From NCBI RefSeq assembly GCF_036013525.1, contig NZ_CP107853.1, forward strand, positions 3,596,001-3,660,000: a stretch of 64,000 bases of DNA, given 5' to 3'. The notes beneath the pieces are model-generated. The model was given only the letters and a program-made list of their open reading frames with translations. It had not been told where the DNA came from and searched no databases. Each line of letters begins with the position of its first letter. Within the stretch, counting starts at the first letter, position 1. Positions 43,376-52,722 of this stretch are shown here, one piece after another. A program made the translations under genes and the position numbers. Source of the DNA: Nonomuraea sp. NBC_00507 (lineage in GTDB: Bacteria > Actinomycetota > Actinomycetes > Streptosporangiales > Streptosporangiaceae).

Positions 43376-45478
43376 ATGCGAAAGCGGCGGATTCTCCGAC
43401 TTCTACTGATCATATTCGGCACCGGAATCCTCCTCCTGCTCGGCCTTTTCGCGGTCGCGTGGGCCATGACCCCCATTCCCGACACCACGCAAAAGCAGGC
43501 CACCGCGCAGGGGTCGGTGATCTATTACCGCGACGGCAAGTCCGTGCTGGCCCGGCAGGGCATCGACCGCAAGGTGGTCGAGCTCGCCAAGGTGCCCCCG
43601 CACGTGCGTCAGGCCGTCATCGCGGCCGAGAACCGCTCGTTCTACGAGGACGCGGGCGTCTCGATCAAGGGCACCGGCCGGGCCATCTGGTCCACGGTCA
43701 CGGGGCAGCAGCTCCAGGGCGGCTCGACGATCACCCAGCAGCTCGTCCGCAACTACTACAGCGGACTCAGCCAGGAGCGCTCCGTCACTCGCAAGTTCAA
43801 AGAGATCCTCATCGCGATGAAGGTCGACCAGTCCAAGTCGAAGGACTGGGTGCTGGAGCAATACCTCAACACGATCTACTTCGGCCGCGGCGCCAACGGC
43901 GTCCAGTCGGCCGCCCGCGCCTACTTCGGCAAGGACGTCAGCGAGCTGACCGTGTCAGAAGGGGCCTACCTGGCGGCGGTGATCCAGCAGCCGAGCCGCT
44001 TCGCCGATCCCCAGGGCGCCGACCTGGCCGCGGCCGAATCGCGCTGGCGGTCGGTGATCAACGCCATGGGGCAGACGGGGGCGTTGACGCCGCAGCAGGT
44101 GGCCGCGGAGAAGTTCCCGGCGCTGGCGGCGCCGAAGAAGCCGTTCCAGCTCAAGGGCCAGACCCGATACATGCTGAAGCAGGTGACCGACGAGCTCAAC
44201 CGGCGTGGCTACAGCGACGAGGACATCAACGGCGGCGGGCTGAAGATCGTCAGTACGTTCGACAAGAAGCTCATGGCGGCGGCCGAGCGGGCGGTCAAGG
44301 ACGTGCTGCCGGACAACACGCCGAAGAAGGTGCGCACCGGGCTCGCGGCCGTCGATCCCAAGACCGGCGAGGTGGTGGCCTTCTACGGCGGCGACCCCAA
44401 ACGCTACGACTACGACAACGCCTTCTCCGCCGAGGTGATGGCCGGATCGACGTTCAAGCCGTACACGCTGGCCGCCGCGCTGAACAACGGCTTCGACCTG
44501 TCCACCAGGGTCAACGGCAACTCGCCGCTCCGCGTGGCCTCCGCGGACAAGCCGATCCCGAACGACAGCGGTCGCTCGTACGGCCAGATCGATCTCGTGC
44601 GCGCCACCCAGAACTCCGTCAACACGGCGTTCGTGGACCTCGGCCAGAAGGTCGGGCTGGACAAGGTGGCCGAGACCGCGGAGGCGGCCGGTATCCCCGC
44701 CGACCAGCTCGAGCAGCAGAAGGCGGCCGCCTCGTTCCCGCTCGGCGTGTCCTCCGTCAGCGCCGTCCAGAACGCCTCCGGCTTCTCCACCTTCGCCAAC
44801 AAGGGCGTGCACATGGAGGCGCACGTGCTCAAGTCGGTCACCGACGGCACGGGGCACAAGGTGGTCGTCAATCCGGTCTCGAAGCAGGTGGTCAGCGAGC
44901 AGGCCGCGGCGGACACGACGTACGCGATGCAGCAGGTCGTCAAATACGGCACCGGCACCGCCGCCCGGCTCTACGACCGCCCGGTGGCCGGCAAGACGGG
45001 CACCACGGACGATTCGAAGTCGGTGTGGTTCAACGGGTTCACGCCTCAGCTGGCGGTGGCGGTCAACATGTTCCGCGACGACAACGAGACCGTGACGATC
45101 CCCGGGTACGGCACGCAGTTCGGCGGGTCGCTGCCCGCGCAGATCTGGCGGGCGTTCATGACCGAGGCCATGGCCGGCAAGCCGGTGGAGGAGTTCCCCG
45201 AGCCGTCCGACTACGGCTACTCCTACGACTACTCGGTTCCCGACCGGGACGTGCCCCAGCAGGAATTCACGCCGCCGGTGAACCCCGACGAGTCGAACCC
45301 GCCGGAGCCCGAGTTCAGCGAGGCGCCGGTGACCGACCCGCCGGCCACCGAGGTCCCGGACGACCGGCAGGACAACCAGCCGGAACAGACCGCCCCACCG
45401 GTCACACAGCAACCCGAGCAGCCTTCCACGGACGCCGACACCGGCACGGCCGACAACGGAAGCCGCCCGACGGGCTGA
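43376..45478 (+). CDS. Class A penicillin-binding protein
   Basis: This 700-aa bifunctional cell-wall synthase has an N-terminal membrane anchor (residues 9-31), a GT51 glycosyltransferase domain (VIAAENRSFYEDAGVSIKG at about 81-99, GGSTITQQLVRN) and a transpeptidase domain with STFK 358-361, SVN 414-416 and KTGT 540-543. A Pro/Glu/Asp-rich tail of about 85 residues follows, as in actinomycete PBP1 proteins. It polymerises and cross-links peptidoglycan outside the membrane. ATG 43376 has GGTGGAGG upstream; earlier in-frame starts lack one. Confidence 0.95.
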   Translation: MRKRRILRLLLIIFGTGILLLLGLFAVAWAMTPIPDTTQKQATAQGSVIYYRDGKSVLARQGIDRKVVELAKVPPHVRQAVIAAENRSFYEDAGVSIKGTGRAIWSTVTGQQLQGGSTITQQLVRNYYSGLSQERSVTRKFKEILIAMKVDQSKSKDWVLEQYLNTIYFGRGANGVQSAARAYFGKDVSELTVSEGAYLAAVIQQPSRFADPQGADLAAAESRWRSVINAMGQTGALTPQQVAAEKFPALAAPKKPFQLKGQTRYMLKQVTDELNRRGYSDEDINGGGLKIVSTFDKKLMAAAERAVKDVLPDNTPKKVRTGLAAVDPKTGEVVAFYGGDPKRYDYDNAFSAEVMAGSTFKPYTLAAALNNGFDLSTRVNGNSPLRVASADKPIPNDSGRSYGQIDLVRATQNSVNTAFVDLGQKVGLDKVAETAEAAGIPADQLEQQKAAASFPLGVSSVSAVQNASGFSTFANKGVHMEAHVLKSVTDGTGHKVVVNPVSKQVVSEQAAADTTYAMQQVVKYGTGTAARLYDRPVAGKTGTTDDSKSVWFNGFTPQLAVAVNMFRDDNETVTIPGYGTQFGGSLPAQIWRAFMTEAMAGKPVEEFPEPSDYGYSYDYSVPDRDVPQQEFTPPVNPDESNPPEPEFSEAPVTDPPATEVPDDRQDNQPEQTAPPVTQQPEQPSTDADTGTADNGSRPTG

Positions 45479-45512
45479 CCTTCATCGGTGGGGCCGCCCG
45501 ACGGACTGATTC

Positions 45513-47513
45513 TCATTCGGCGGTGAGCTCCGCCCGAAGGGCGTCGACTGTCGTCACCGGCATCCGGCAGGTGAACCCCCTGCACACGTAGGCCGCGGGG
45601 GCACCGCCGACCGTTCCGCGGCCTTCGAGCAGCGCAGGGAACACCTCGTCACCGTGGACGAGCGGATCGCCCGAAGCGCCCCTGGTGGCGGCGTCGCCGG
45701 GGCCGAGCGCGACCACCAGGCCCGGCACGTCCGCCAGCAGCGCCTCGCGATGCAGCGCCGCCGTGCGCGGGTCGTCGGGCGCGCCGACGACGGCCACCTC
45801 GACCGGCCCGTCCAGCGCCGCCAGCGCCACGGCCAGCCCCCAGCCCGCGAACCTGGCGTGCCCTCTGGCCAGCACGGACACGGTGCCGAGCGCGCGGTGG
45901 GCGGCCTCGCGGTGGCGGGCGGAGCCGGTCAGCGCGCCGTAGGAGAGCAGGGCGCCCGCGGCGGCGTACTGGCCTGAGGGGGTGGCGTTGTCGGTGGGGT
46001 CCTGCGGCCGCTGGAACAGCCGCTCGGCGTCGTCCGCCGTGTCGTAGAAGCCGCCCGCCCCGTCGGCGAACCTGTCGAGCACGACGTCGAGCAGCGATCC
46101 CGCCAGCCGCAGCCATCTGGCCTCGCCGCTCACGCTGTACAGCGCGATCAGGCCCTCCGCCAGGTTGGCGTAGTCCTCCAGCACGCCGGCGTTCGAGCCC
46201 GGCCGGCCGTCCCGTGACGTGCGCAGCAGCCTGCCGTCCACCAGGTGCGTGGCCGCCAGCAGCTCCGCCGCCGCCGAGGCCGCCGCCACGAGGTCGGGCC
46301 GCTCGAATACTGCGCCGGTCTCGGCCAGGGCCGCGATGGCCAGGCCGGTCCACGAGGCCACGACCTTGTCGTCGCGCCCGGGACGCACGCGCCGCTCCCT
46401 GGCCGCGAGCAGCCGCTCACGGACGCTCGCGTAGCGCTCGGGGTCCTCCGGGTCGCGCGGTAGCTGCAGCACGGACGTGCCGTGCTCGAACGTGCCGGTG
46501 ACGTCGAACAGCCCAGCCGCCCACCGGCCGTCGTCCTCGCCGAGGACCTCGCGCAGCTGCTCGGGCGTCCAGACGTAGAACTTGCCCTCCACGCCCTCGC
46601 TGTCGGCGTCCAGCGCCGAGGCGAACCCGCCCTCGGGGGTGCGCATCTCGCGCAGCAGCCAGTCGGCCGTCTCCAGCGCCACCCGCCGCGCCAGCGCGCC
46701 GCCGTCCGCCTTCCACCAGTGGGTGTAGACCCGCAGCAGGAGCGCGTTGTCGTACAGCATCTTCTCGAAGTGCGGCACGACCCATTCCGCGTCCACGCTG
46801 TAGCGGGCGAAGCCGCCGCCGAGCTGGTCGTACATGCCGCCACGGGCCATCGACTCAAGCGTCTTGCCGCTCATCTCGCGCTCGCCGGAGCGCAGCAGGA
46901 ACTCCAGCACCATGGAGGGCGGGAACTTGGGTGCGCGGCCGAATCCGCCGTTCACCGGATCGTACGACTCCCGCAGGTTCCGGGCCGCCAGCGCCAGCGT
47001 CTCCTCGCCCGGCACCACCCCGCTGGGCAGCGTGGTGTTCGTGTTGAGCGCCTCCACCACCTTCGCGCCCTGCGTCAAGACCGACTCCCTGTCGCCCCTC
47101 CACACGTTGTGGACCTCGTTGAGCAGGCGCCGGAAATGGGGGCGCGGAAAGTAGGTGCCGCAGTAGAACGGGTGGCCCTCCGGCGTCGCGAACACCGTCA
47201 TCGGCCAGCCGCCCTGCTGCGTCATGGCCTGTGTGGCGCCCATATAGACGGCGTCCACGTCAGGGCGTTCCTCGCGGTCGACCTTGATGTTGACGAAGTG
47301 CTCGTTCATGAGGCGCGCGGTGTCGGCGTCCTCGAAGCTCTCGTGAGCCATGACGTGGCACCAGTGGCAGGCAGAGTAGCCCACGCTGATGAGCAGCGGC
47401 ACGTCACGGCGCCGGGCCTCCGCGAACGCCTCCTCGCCCCAGGGGTGCCAGTCCACCGGATTGTCAGCGTGCTGCAGCAGGTAGGGGCTGGTGGCGTCTT
47501 TCAAGCGGTTCAT
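45513..47513 (-). CDS. DUF255 thioredoxin-like protein (YyaL/SPATA20 type)
   Basis: The 666-aa product opens with the DUF255 thioredoxin-like domain ([39 protein letters not shown]) and continues as an (alpha/alpha)6 toroid like N-acylglucosamine epimerases, with [15 protein letters not shown] and [15 protein letters not shown]. The family is widespread but its reaction is unknown. ATG 47513 lies five bases from AGGAGG and is preferred over ATG 47516. It converges on the PBP gene and is divergent from the acidic protein gene. Confidence 0.92.
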   Translation of the reverse strand: MNRLKDATSPYLLQHADNPVDWHPWGEEAFAEARRRDVPLLISVGYSACHWCHVMAHESFEDADTARLMNEHFVNIKVDREERPDVDAVYMGATQAMTQQGGWPMTVFATPEGHPFYCGTYFPRPHFRRLLNEVHNVWRGDRESVLTQGAKVVEALNTNTTLPSGVVPGEETLALAARNLRESYDPVNGGFGRAPKFPPSMVLEFLLRSGEREMSGKTLESMARGGMYDQLGGGFARYSVDAEWVVPHFEKMLYDNALLLRVYTHWWKADGGALARRVALETADWLLREMRTPEGGFASALDADSEGVEGKFYVWTPEQLREVLGEDDGRWAAGLFDVTGTFEHGTSVLQLPRDPEDPERYASVRERLLAARERRVRPGRDDKVVASWTGLAIAALAETGAVFERPDLVAAASAAAELLAATHLVDGRLLRTSRDGRPGSNAGVLEDYANLAEGLIALYSVSGEARWLRLAGSLLDVVLDRFADGAGGFYDTADDAERLFQRPQDPTDNATPSGQYAAAGALLSYGALTGSARHREAAHRALGTVSVLARGHARFAGWGLAVALAALDGPVEVAVVGAPDDPRTAALHREALLADVPGLVVALGPGDAATRGASGDPLVHGDEVFPALLEGRGTVGGAPAAYVCRGFTCRMPVTTVDALRAELTAE

Positions 47514-47638
47514 CATGACCTCCTCGCCTCACCCTAAACTGCCCATCCATCCCGCCTCCTGACCAGCGCCCTGTCCCTGGCTCCGCACCCCTGCCGGCAT
47601 CGCCGGAGATCCCGAACGCCTGAAGGCGAGGAAGGCGG

Positions 47639-47650
47639 CTGACTAGTCAG
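47639..47650. promoter_or_regulatory. 12-bp perfect palindrome in the promoter of the acidic-protein gene
   Basis: CTGACTAGTCAG is perfectly symmetric and ends 12 bases before a -10-like TAGGTT (47663-47668), which itself is seven bases before GTG 47676. It overlaps the expected -35 zone, so repression is plausible. Confidence 0.4.
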
Positions 47651-47675
47651 GGGGGAACGGCGTAGGTTACGGGGC

Positions 47676-48830
47676 GTGGATATGGACTTCGTGTGCGCCC
47701 ACGCCGGCCGCCCGGCGACCGCCCTCACGCGCAGGGACGTCGCCAGGGCGCTGCTCGCCGTGCCCTCGGGCGTCGCACTGGTGGCGATGCCGGACCTGCG
47801 GCGCGCGATGATGTCGGCGGGCAACCCGCTCTCGCTCGCGTTCTGGGACTCGGCCAAGGCGACCCTCAGCTCCATCGAATCAGGCATCGCCACGGTCGGC
47901 GACGTGCAGCGCTGGATCGAGTCCACCGGCACCGAGCCGATCCTCATGACCCCCAGCTATTTCGTCTGGCCGGAGGAGGACGAGCGCGGGCCGGAGGCCG
48001 CGGAGATGTACGCCAAGCTCGTCGCGTACCTGGAGGAACGGGTCGAGTCGGGGGAGATCGACCCGGACGCGCTGGCGGCCGGCGATCAGGCGGCCCGCAG
48101 GGCGTACGAGGAGTTGCAGGAGCACTGGCTCAGCACCCCGCTGCCCGACGGACGGGTGCCCGGCCACGCGGTCAGCGACGAGCAGGACGAGGAGCTGTTC
48201 GCGGCGTGGGACGAGGAGGAGGCGTTCGCGCTGTCCGAGCTGCGGCGGATCGTCGGCGAGCTGCCCAAGAAGCCCGAGTTGCCCGCCGCCGACCTGGAGA
48301 CGGCCGCGGCCCGGTTGCGCGCGCTGCTGGTGTTGCCCGGCTACCCCGGCAGCGTGCTGCGGGCCTGCGCCGGGTTCGACGAGCGGCCGATGCCGGACGA
48401 TGACAAGGCATTGTGGCTGGCGGTGGCGGCAGGCATCGCGGGGCCGATCTCCGATCTGTCGGAGAACGGGAACGTGCTGGAGGAGTTCGCCGATCTCGAC
48501 GGGGAGCTCAGCGACGAGGACGCGGCGCTGGCCAACCTGTGCGCGATCCAGCACGCCGACTGGCTGGCCGGGGTGGCCGCGCTGGCCAGGATGGGGCCCG
48601 GGGTGCTGGCCTCGCCCGAGCGGATCGCGCGGCTCATCGCCGAGTCCGAGGACATCGACATCGACATCCAGGACGACGACGATCTCGACGCCACGGAGGG
48701 GTTGTTCGAGTCGGTGGTGACGCTGTGGGGCTATCTCGGCATCGTGGACGAGGACGAGGTGCTCACGCCCTTGGGCTGGTGGGGGCTGCCGAAGGCGCTG
48801 GAGCTGGCCTGGTCGCCCACCCCCGACTGA
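47676..48830 (+). CDS. Acidic protein of unknown function
   Basis: The 384-aa product is strongly acidic and helical, with no signal peptide or membrane span. Features visible are a Leu/Ala-rich N-terminal region (TRRDVARALLAVPSGVALVA), WPEEDERGPEAAEMYAKLVA, and an Asp/Glu run IDIDIQDDDDLDATEG near the C-terminus followed by LWGYLGIVDEDEVLTPLGWW. That last part looks like a winged-helix-type end but is not diagnostic. No family recognised. The GTG start appears leaderless. It stops directly against the convergent small acetyltransferase gene, the two stops sharing TGATCA. Confidence 0.75.
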   Translation: MDMDFVCAHAGRPATALTRRDVARALLAVPSGVALVAMPDLRRAMMSAGNPLSLAFWDSAKATLSSIESGIATVGDVQRWIESTGTEPILMTPSYFVWPEEDERGPEAAEMYAKLVAYLEERVESGEIDPDALAAGDQAARRAYEELQEHWLSTPLPDGRVPGHAVSDEQDEELFAAWDEEEAFALSELRRIVGELPKKPELPAADLETAAARLRALLVLPGYPGSVLRACAGFDERPMPDDDKALWLAVAAGIAGPISDLSENGNVLEEFADLDGELSDEDAALANLCAIQHADWLAGVAALARMGPGVLASPERIARLIAESEDIDIDIQDDDDLDATEGLFESVVTLWGYLGIVDEDEVLTPLGWWGLPKALELAWSPTPD

Positions 48831-49118
48831 TCAGGTGCCGGCATCCACGAGGTCCTGGAACTCCGCGTGGCGTTCGATGTATTTGCGCACGTAAGGGCAG
48901 AGCGGCACGACGCGCAGGCCGGTGTCGGCGCTCGTCTGGAGCGCATGCCCGACGAGCTTGCCCGCCAGCCCCTGACCCTCGTAGTCGGGCAGGACCTCGG
49001 TGTGCGTGAAGATGATCTTAGTGGGCAGCAGCCGGTATTCGGCGAACCCGGCGACCTTGCCGTCCACGAGAACCTCGAAGCGGCTCTCCGTCGAGTTGTC
49101 GACTATTTCGATCGGCAT
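48831..49118 (-). CDS. Small GNAT-type N-acetyltransferase (Gcn5-related, 95 aa)
   Basis: This 95-aa protein is the short single-domain GNAT type: FEVLVDGKVAGFAEYRLLP, IIFTHTEVLPDYEGQGLAGK (acetyl-CoA loop QGLAGKL) and VVPLCPYVRKYIERHAEFQD, the NATD1/YjdJ-like ending. It may acetylate small amines or proteins; the acceptor is unknown. It begins immediately after the stop of the 54-aa membrane protein gene (TAGATG), at the end of the mca transcript. Confidence 0.88.
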   Translation of the reverse strand: MPIEIVDNSTESRFEVLVDGKVAGFAEYRLLPTKIIFTHTEVLPDYEGQGLAGKLVGHALQTSADTGLRVVPLCPYVRKYIERHAEFQDLVDAGT

Positions 49119-49283
49119 CTACTCGGCCTTCTTGTCGTCCGCGTCGCCCTCATGCGGCACCTGGATCTTCGACATCTGCTTGTTCATCGACTTGATCAAC
49201 ATATACAGGGCCAGCCCAATGAGGGCAACGACGACGAAGCCGAGCAAACCCGGGCTCACATCACCAGCTGCTAGAACGGTCAC
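49119..49283 (-). CDS. 54-aa small membrane protein in the mca operon
   Basis: GTG 49283 opens a 54-aa product: VTVLAAGDVSPGLLGFVVVA continues into a membrane span (to about residue 32, LYMLIK), then SMNKQMSKIQVPHEGDADDK and a charged end. The pattern SPGLLGFVVVALIGLA...SMNKQ is one I recognise from short proteins near mca in other actinomycetes, from memory. It sits between mca (47 bp upstream) and the small acetyltransferase, whose ATG follows the stop directly. Function unknown. Confidence 0.8.
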   Translation of the reverse strand: MTVLAAGDVSPGLLGFVVVALIGLALYMLIKSMNKQMSKIQVPHEGDADDKKAE

Positions 49284-49330
49284 AGTTCCAGTGTGCCACC
49301 GGGAGGCGGTGGTCCCGTCTGCGCGTCCCG

Positions 49331-50215
49331 TCAGTGGCAGGCGGGGGCGGCGTCCTCGGCGTGGATGCCCGCGAACAGGTCGTCCTCGGGCGGCTCGGTG
49401 TCCACCAGCGAGCGCGCCAGGTGGTAGTCCTCGGTCGGCCAGATCTCCTGCTGCAGCTCACGCGGGCACACGAACCACCAGCTGTCGGGATCGACCTGGG
49501 TGGCGTGCGCCTTCAGCGCCTCGTCGCGGATCTCGAAGTAGTCGCCGCACGGCACCCGCGTGGTCACCGGCCACTTGGCCGGGCGGTCCTCCCAGCGCGA
49601 GATCCAGTCCGCGTAGGGGGAGCCGAGGCCGCGCTCGGTCATGGCCTCGTGCAGCGCCTCGAAACGCTCCTTGGTGAAGCCCATCTGGTAGTAGAGCTTC
49701 AGAGGCTGCCACGGGTCGCCGGTGCCCGGGTAGCGGTCGGGGTCGCCGGCCGCCTCGAACGCCTCGACGGACACCCGGTTGGTCATGATGTGGTCGGGGT
49801 GCGGGTAGCCGCCGTCGTCGTCGTACGTGATGATGACGTGCGGCCGGAACTCGCGCACGGCCGCCACCAGGGGCCGGGAGGCGTCTTCCAGCTTCTGCAG
49901 GGCGAAGCAGCCCTCGGGCAGCTCCTCCTCCTCGCTCTCCGGCAGCCCGGAGTCGATGAAGCCCATGAAACGCTGCTCGACCCCGAGGATCTCGCGCGCC
50001 CGGTCCATCTCGGCCTTCCGCACCTCTGCGATGTTGGCCACAATCTCCGGCCGGTCCATCTTCGGGTTCAGCACGGAGCCGCGCTCGCCGCCCGTGAGCG
50101 TACAGACCAGCACCTCCACGCCTTCGCGTACATAACGCGCCATCGTGGCGGCACCCTTGCTCGACTCGTCGTCGGGGTGGGCGTGGACGGCCATCAGCCT
50201 CAGCGGTGCACTCAC
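49331..50215 (-). CDS. mca: Mycothiol S-conjugate amidase
   Basis: This 294-aa zinc amidase of the LmbE/PIG-L family cleaves mycothiol-toxin conjugates to glucosaminyl-inositol and a mercapturic acid for export. The zinc site is HAHPDDES near residues 11-18 together with HPDHI in DDDGGYPHPDHIMTN; TGGERGSVLNPKMDRPEI is typical of Mca rather than of MshB. The start is GTG 50215. It leads an operon with a small membrane protein and a GNAT gene and is divergent from the DUF4307 gene. Confidence 0.96.
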   Translation of the reverse strand: MSAPLRLMAVHAHPDDESSKGAATMARYVREGVEVLVCTLTGGERGSVLNPKMDRPEIVANIAEVRKAEMDRAREILGVEQRFMGFIDSGLPESEEEELPEGCFALQKLEDASRPLVAAVREFRPHVIITYDDDGGYPHPDHIMTNRVSVEAFEAAGDPDRYPGTGDPWQPLKLYYQMGFTKERFEALHEAMTERGLGSPYADWISRWEDRPAKWPVTTRVPCGDYFEIRDEALKAHATQVDPDSWWFVCPRELQQEIWPTEDYHLARSLVDTEPPEDDLFAGIHAEDAAPACH

Positions 50216-50351
50216 GGGCGCGATGTCTCCTCAGTCGGACCGATCACTTAGCTTGTCTGGGGGGCGGTTGTGAGGGTCAGGTCTTGTACCGGGCCCCCCG
50301 CGGGCGACAATTGTCTCGGATAACGCTGAGGGAGTGCAGGGAGATTCCGCC

Positions 50352-50771
50352 ATGGTCACCAGAGATGTCGGGGACGGGCCCGTTCTCGGCACGCCCGACG
50401 ACTTGCCCGATCGTCCCAGACGTAGCGGCAGGCTCGTCGTCCACGTCGTGATCGGCGTGCTGGTGGCCATCATCGCCGGCGGCTGGGGCTGGGTGATGTG
50501 GTCGATGACGGCCGGCGGTTCTGAGGCGCCGGCGCAGGTGGTGACGTTCAGCGTCGAGAGCCCGACACGGGCGGAGATCACCTTTGAGGTGTACAAGCCA
50601 GACGATAGGGTGGCCGTCTGCCGCATCAGGGCTCTGGACGTCAATCACGCGGAAGTGGGCAGCAAGGAAGTAAGAATCCCGGCTGGTGAGGGTAGTAAGC
50701 AGCTCAAGGAAAGCCTCGACACCAGTGGTCAGGCCACGTCCGTCCACGTCCAGTACTGCAATCTCGTATAG
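50352..50771 (+). CDS. DUF4307 membrane protein
   Basis: The 139-aa product has a cytoplasmic N-terminus with DDLPDRPRR, one membrane span (VVHVVIGVLVAIIAGGWGWVMW, about residues 29-50) and an extracytoplasmic beta-rich domain (FSVESPTRAEITFEVYKPDD, VCRIRALDVNHAEVGSKEV). This matches the actinobacterial DUF4307 family, which commonly lies between mca and greA, as here. Function unknown. ATG 50352 is chosen because AGGGAG lies eight bases upstream; an in-frame start at 50334 is weaker. Confidence 0.85.
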   Translation: MVTRDVGDGPVLGTPDDLPDRPRRSGRLVVHVVIGVLVAIIAGGWGWVMWSMTAGGSEAPAQVVTFSVESPTRAEITFEVYKPDDRVAVCRIRALDVNHAEVGSKEVRIPAGEGSKQLKESLDTSGQATSVHVQYCNLV

Positions 50772-50879
50772 TGAGACATTTGGGGAAGCGTTCGAGCGGT
50801 TAAGTTGTTAGCCTTTCGCAATTCAACCGTTGGAAACCTCAAGTGATCTCAGGGCCCCCTAGGCAAGCAAGGAGAACCC

Positions 50880-51380
50880 GTGGCCGACTCTCGCGATGAG
50901 AACGTCACATGGCTGACGCAGGAGGCGTACGACCGCCTGAAGGCGGAGTACGAATATCTCTCTGGCCCCGGGCGCGTCGACATCGCCAAGAAGATCGAGG
51001 CCGCCCGTGAAGAGGGCGACCTTAAGGAGAACGGCGGATACCACGCCGCCAAGGACGAGCAGGGCAAGATGGAAGCCCGGATCTTCCACCTCCGGCAGAT
51101 CCTCGACAACGCCCAGGTGGGAGAGGCCCCCAAGACCGAGGGCGTGGTGGGCCCCGGCATGACCGTGACCATCCGGTTCGTCGGCGACGACGACGAGGTC
51201 ACCTTCCTGCTCGCCTCCCGTGAGGAGAGCGGAGCGCCGATCGACGTCTACTCGCCCAAGTCCCCCCTCGGGGCGGCGATCAACGGCAAGAAGATCGGGG
51301 AGAAGGCGACCTACTCCCTTCCCAACGGTCGCCAGAACACCGTCGAGATCCTCGAGGCCGTGCCGTACATCGGCAACTGA
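50880..51380 (+). CDS. greA: Transcription elongation factor GreA
   Basis: This 166-aa factor rescues backtracked RNA polymerase by stimulating transcript cleavage. The N-terminal coiled-coil finger carries the acidic tip in AAREEGDLKENGGYHAAKDE, and the C-terminal FKBP-like domain has SPKSPLGAAINGKKIGEKAT and the final TVEILEAVPY. GTG 50880 has AAGGAG upstream. The 108-bp leader holds an imperfect inverted repeat (CGGTTAAGTTG with CAATTCAACCG). Confidence 0.97.
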   Translation: MADSRDENVTWLTQEAYDRLKAEYEYLSGPGRVDIAKKIEAAREEGDLKENGGYHAAKDEQGKMEARIFHLRQILDNAQVGEAPKTEGVVGPGMTVTIRFVGDDDEVTFLLASREESGAPIDVYSPKSPLGAAINGKKIGEKATYSLPNGRQNTVEILEAVPYIGN

Positions 51381-51502
51381 ACCCCCCGGAGACCAACCGC
51401 CGGGCCCACGCCGGCCCGGCGGATTTTACGCATGGCTCCGGAATACGGCAGGATCTCGGCTTTCTGGTCAAATCGGGTACGCCGCGCAACACGTACAAAC
51501 TT

Positions 51503-52651
51503 GTGCCGTTCATTGTGGTGGCGCTCGTCGCGGTGCTGACCGCGGACGTGCTGCTGCTCACCCAGTCGGGTGAGCGTACCGAGCCGGTGGCCGCACGCCA
51601 GCAGCCCGTGGCGAAGCAGCCGAAGCAGTCGCTGATGGCCGGCGGGAGGCCGCAGCAGCCGGCTCAGGCCGCGCAGCCCGTGGCGCCGTTGAAAAAGCTG
51701 CACAAGCCCAACCTGTTCGTGCTCACGCGTAAGCCGTTCACCAACGAGCTGTTACGCAAGGTGGCCAAGCTCCGTGGCGTGCGGGCGATGGAGCTGGCCG
51801 ACGCGGCGTCGATCAGGCTCGACGACAAGCGGGTGCAGACGCTCGGGGTCGACCCGTCCACGTTCCGCGCCTACACGCCCAAGGTGACCGCCTCGTCCGA
51901 CCCGCTGTGGCAGAACGTGGCGGCAGGCGACGTGGCGGTCTCGTTCGTGCTGGGCAACGACGGCGGGCTCTCGCTGCACCGTCAGGTGGCGGGGCCGGGC
52001 GGGCCGCTGCGGATCGGCGCGTACGCCACCACCGGCTTCGGCGCGGTGGACGCCGTCGTGTCCAAGGAGGTCGGGCGGAAGCTCGGCCTGCCGCATGACA
52101 ACGCGCTCATCGTCAGCGCCCCCGATGTGAACTCGGCCACGCTCCGCACCAAGATCCTCAAAGAGCTGCCCAAGGGCACGCAGGTCGCCATGGTCAACCC
52201 GGTCCTGCCCCAGCCCCAGACCATCAGGCAAAACTGGCCCGCCGGCTCGTTCATGAGCGGCGACCAGATCACCGTCGCGCTGAAGGCGGCCGCCTCCAAG
52301 CTGGGCCGGCCGTACGTGTGGGGGGCCGAAGGGCCCGAGACCTTCGACTGCTCTGGGCTGGTCCAGTGGGCCTTCGCACAGGCCGGGGTGCGGATGCCGC
52401 GGGTGACGCACCAGCAGTGGGTGACCGGGCCGCAGGTTCCCCTGTCACAGGCGCAGCCGGGCGACCTCATCTTCTGGCGCCTCGACCCGACGAACCCGGG
52501 CTACATCTCGCATGTGGCGATTTATTGGGGTGACGGGAAGATGATCCAGGCTCCGCGTACTGGAGACGTGGTCAAGATCTCTCCCGTGCACACGCGCGGC
52601 TTCGCCGGCGTGGTCAGAGTCAGCCCCGTCGCCGCCTCCAGGGTTCGCTGA
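51503..52651 (+). CDS. NlpC/P60 family cell-wall hydrolase
   Basis: The 382-aa product begins with a hydrophobic signal or anchor (VPFIVVALVAVLTADVLLLT), continues with a Gln/Pro-rich linker and a 150-residue domain of unknown fold, and ends with an NlpC/P60 peptidase: catalytic Cys in TFDCSGLVQWAF, His in SHVAIYWGDG, with GRPYVWGAEGPE just before. It should cleave peptidoglycan stem peptides. GTG 51503 lacks a clear ribosome site and the usual basic n-region; the upstream in-frame sequence (RNTYKL) would provide one, but only from a non-standard start. Residue 84 is a TTA-coded leucine. Confidence 0.85.
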   Translation: MPFIVVALVAVLTADVLLLTQSGERTEPVAARQQPVAKQPKQSLMAGGRPQQPAQAAQPVAPLKKLHKPNLFVLTRKPFTNELLRKVAKLRGVRAMELADAASIRLDDKRVQTLGVDPSTFRAYTPKVTASSDPLWQNVAAGDVAVSFVLGNDGGLSLHRQVAGPGGPLRIGAYATTGFGAVDAVVSKEVGRKLGLPHDNALIVSAPDVNSATLRTKILKELPKGTQVAMVNPVLPQPQTIRQNWPAGSFMSGDQITVALKAAASKLGRPYVWGAEGPETFDCSGLVQWAFAQAGVRMPRVTHQQWVTGPQVPLSQAQPGDLIFWRLDPTNPGYISHVAIYWGDGKMIQAPRTGDVVKISPVHTRGFAGVVRVSPVAASRVR

Positions 52652-52706
52652 CCTATTCCTTGACGCGACATCCTCCTTCCCTTCGGGTCTCTGTGCCTCG
52701 CAACGA

Positions 52707-52722
52707 TGTAATGTTGATTACA
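52707..52722. promoter_or_regulatory. Autoregulatory operator/promoter of the RHH-like gene
   Basis: TGTAAT-GTTG-ATTACA is a perfect inverted repeat whose right arm ends on the A of ATG 52722. It also contains a -10-like TAATGT seven bases before the ATG, so a repressor bound here would cover the start of a leaderless message. A further GATGTAA occurs at about 52734 inside the gene. Confidence 0.6.
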
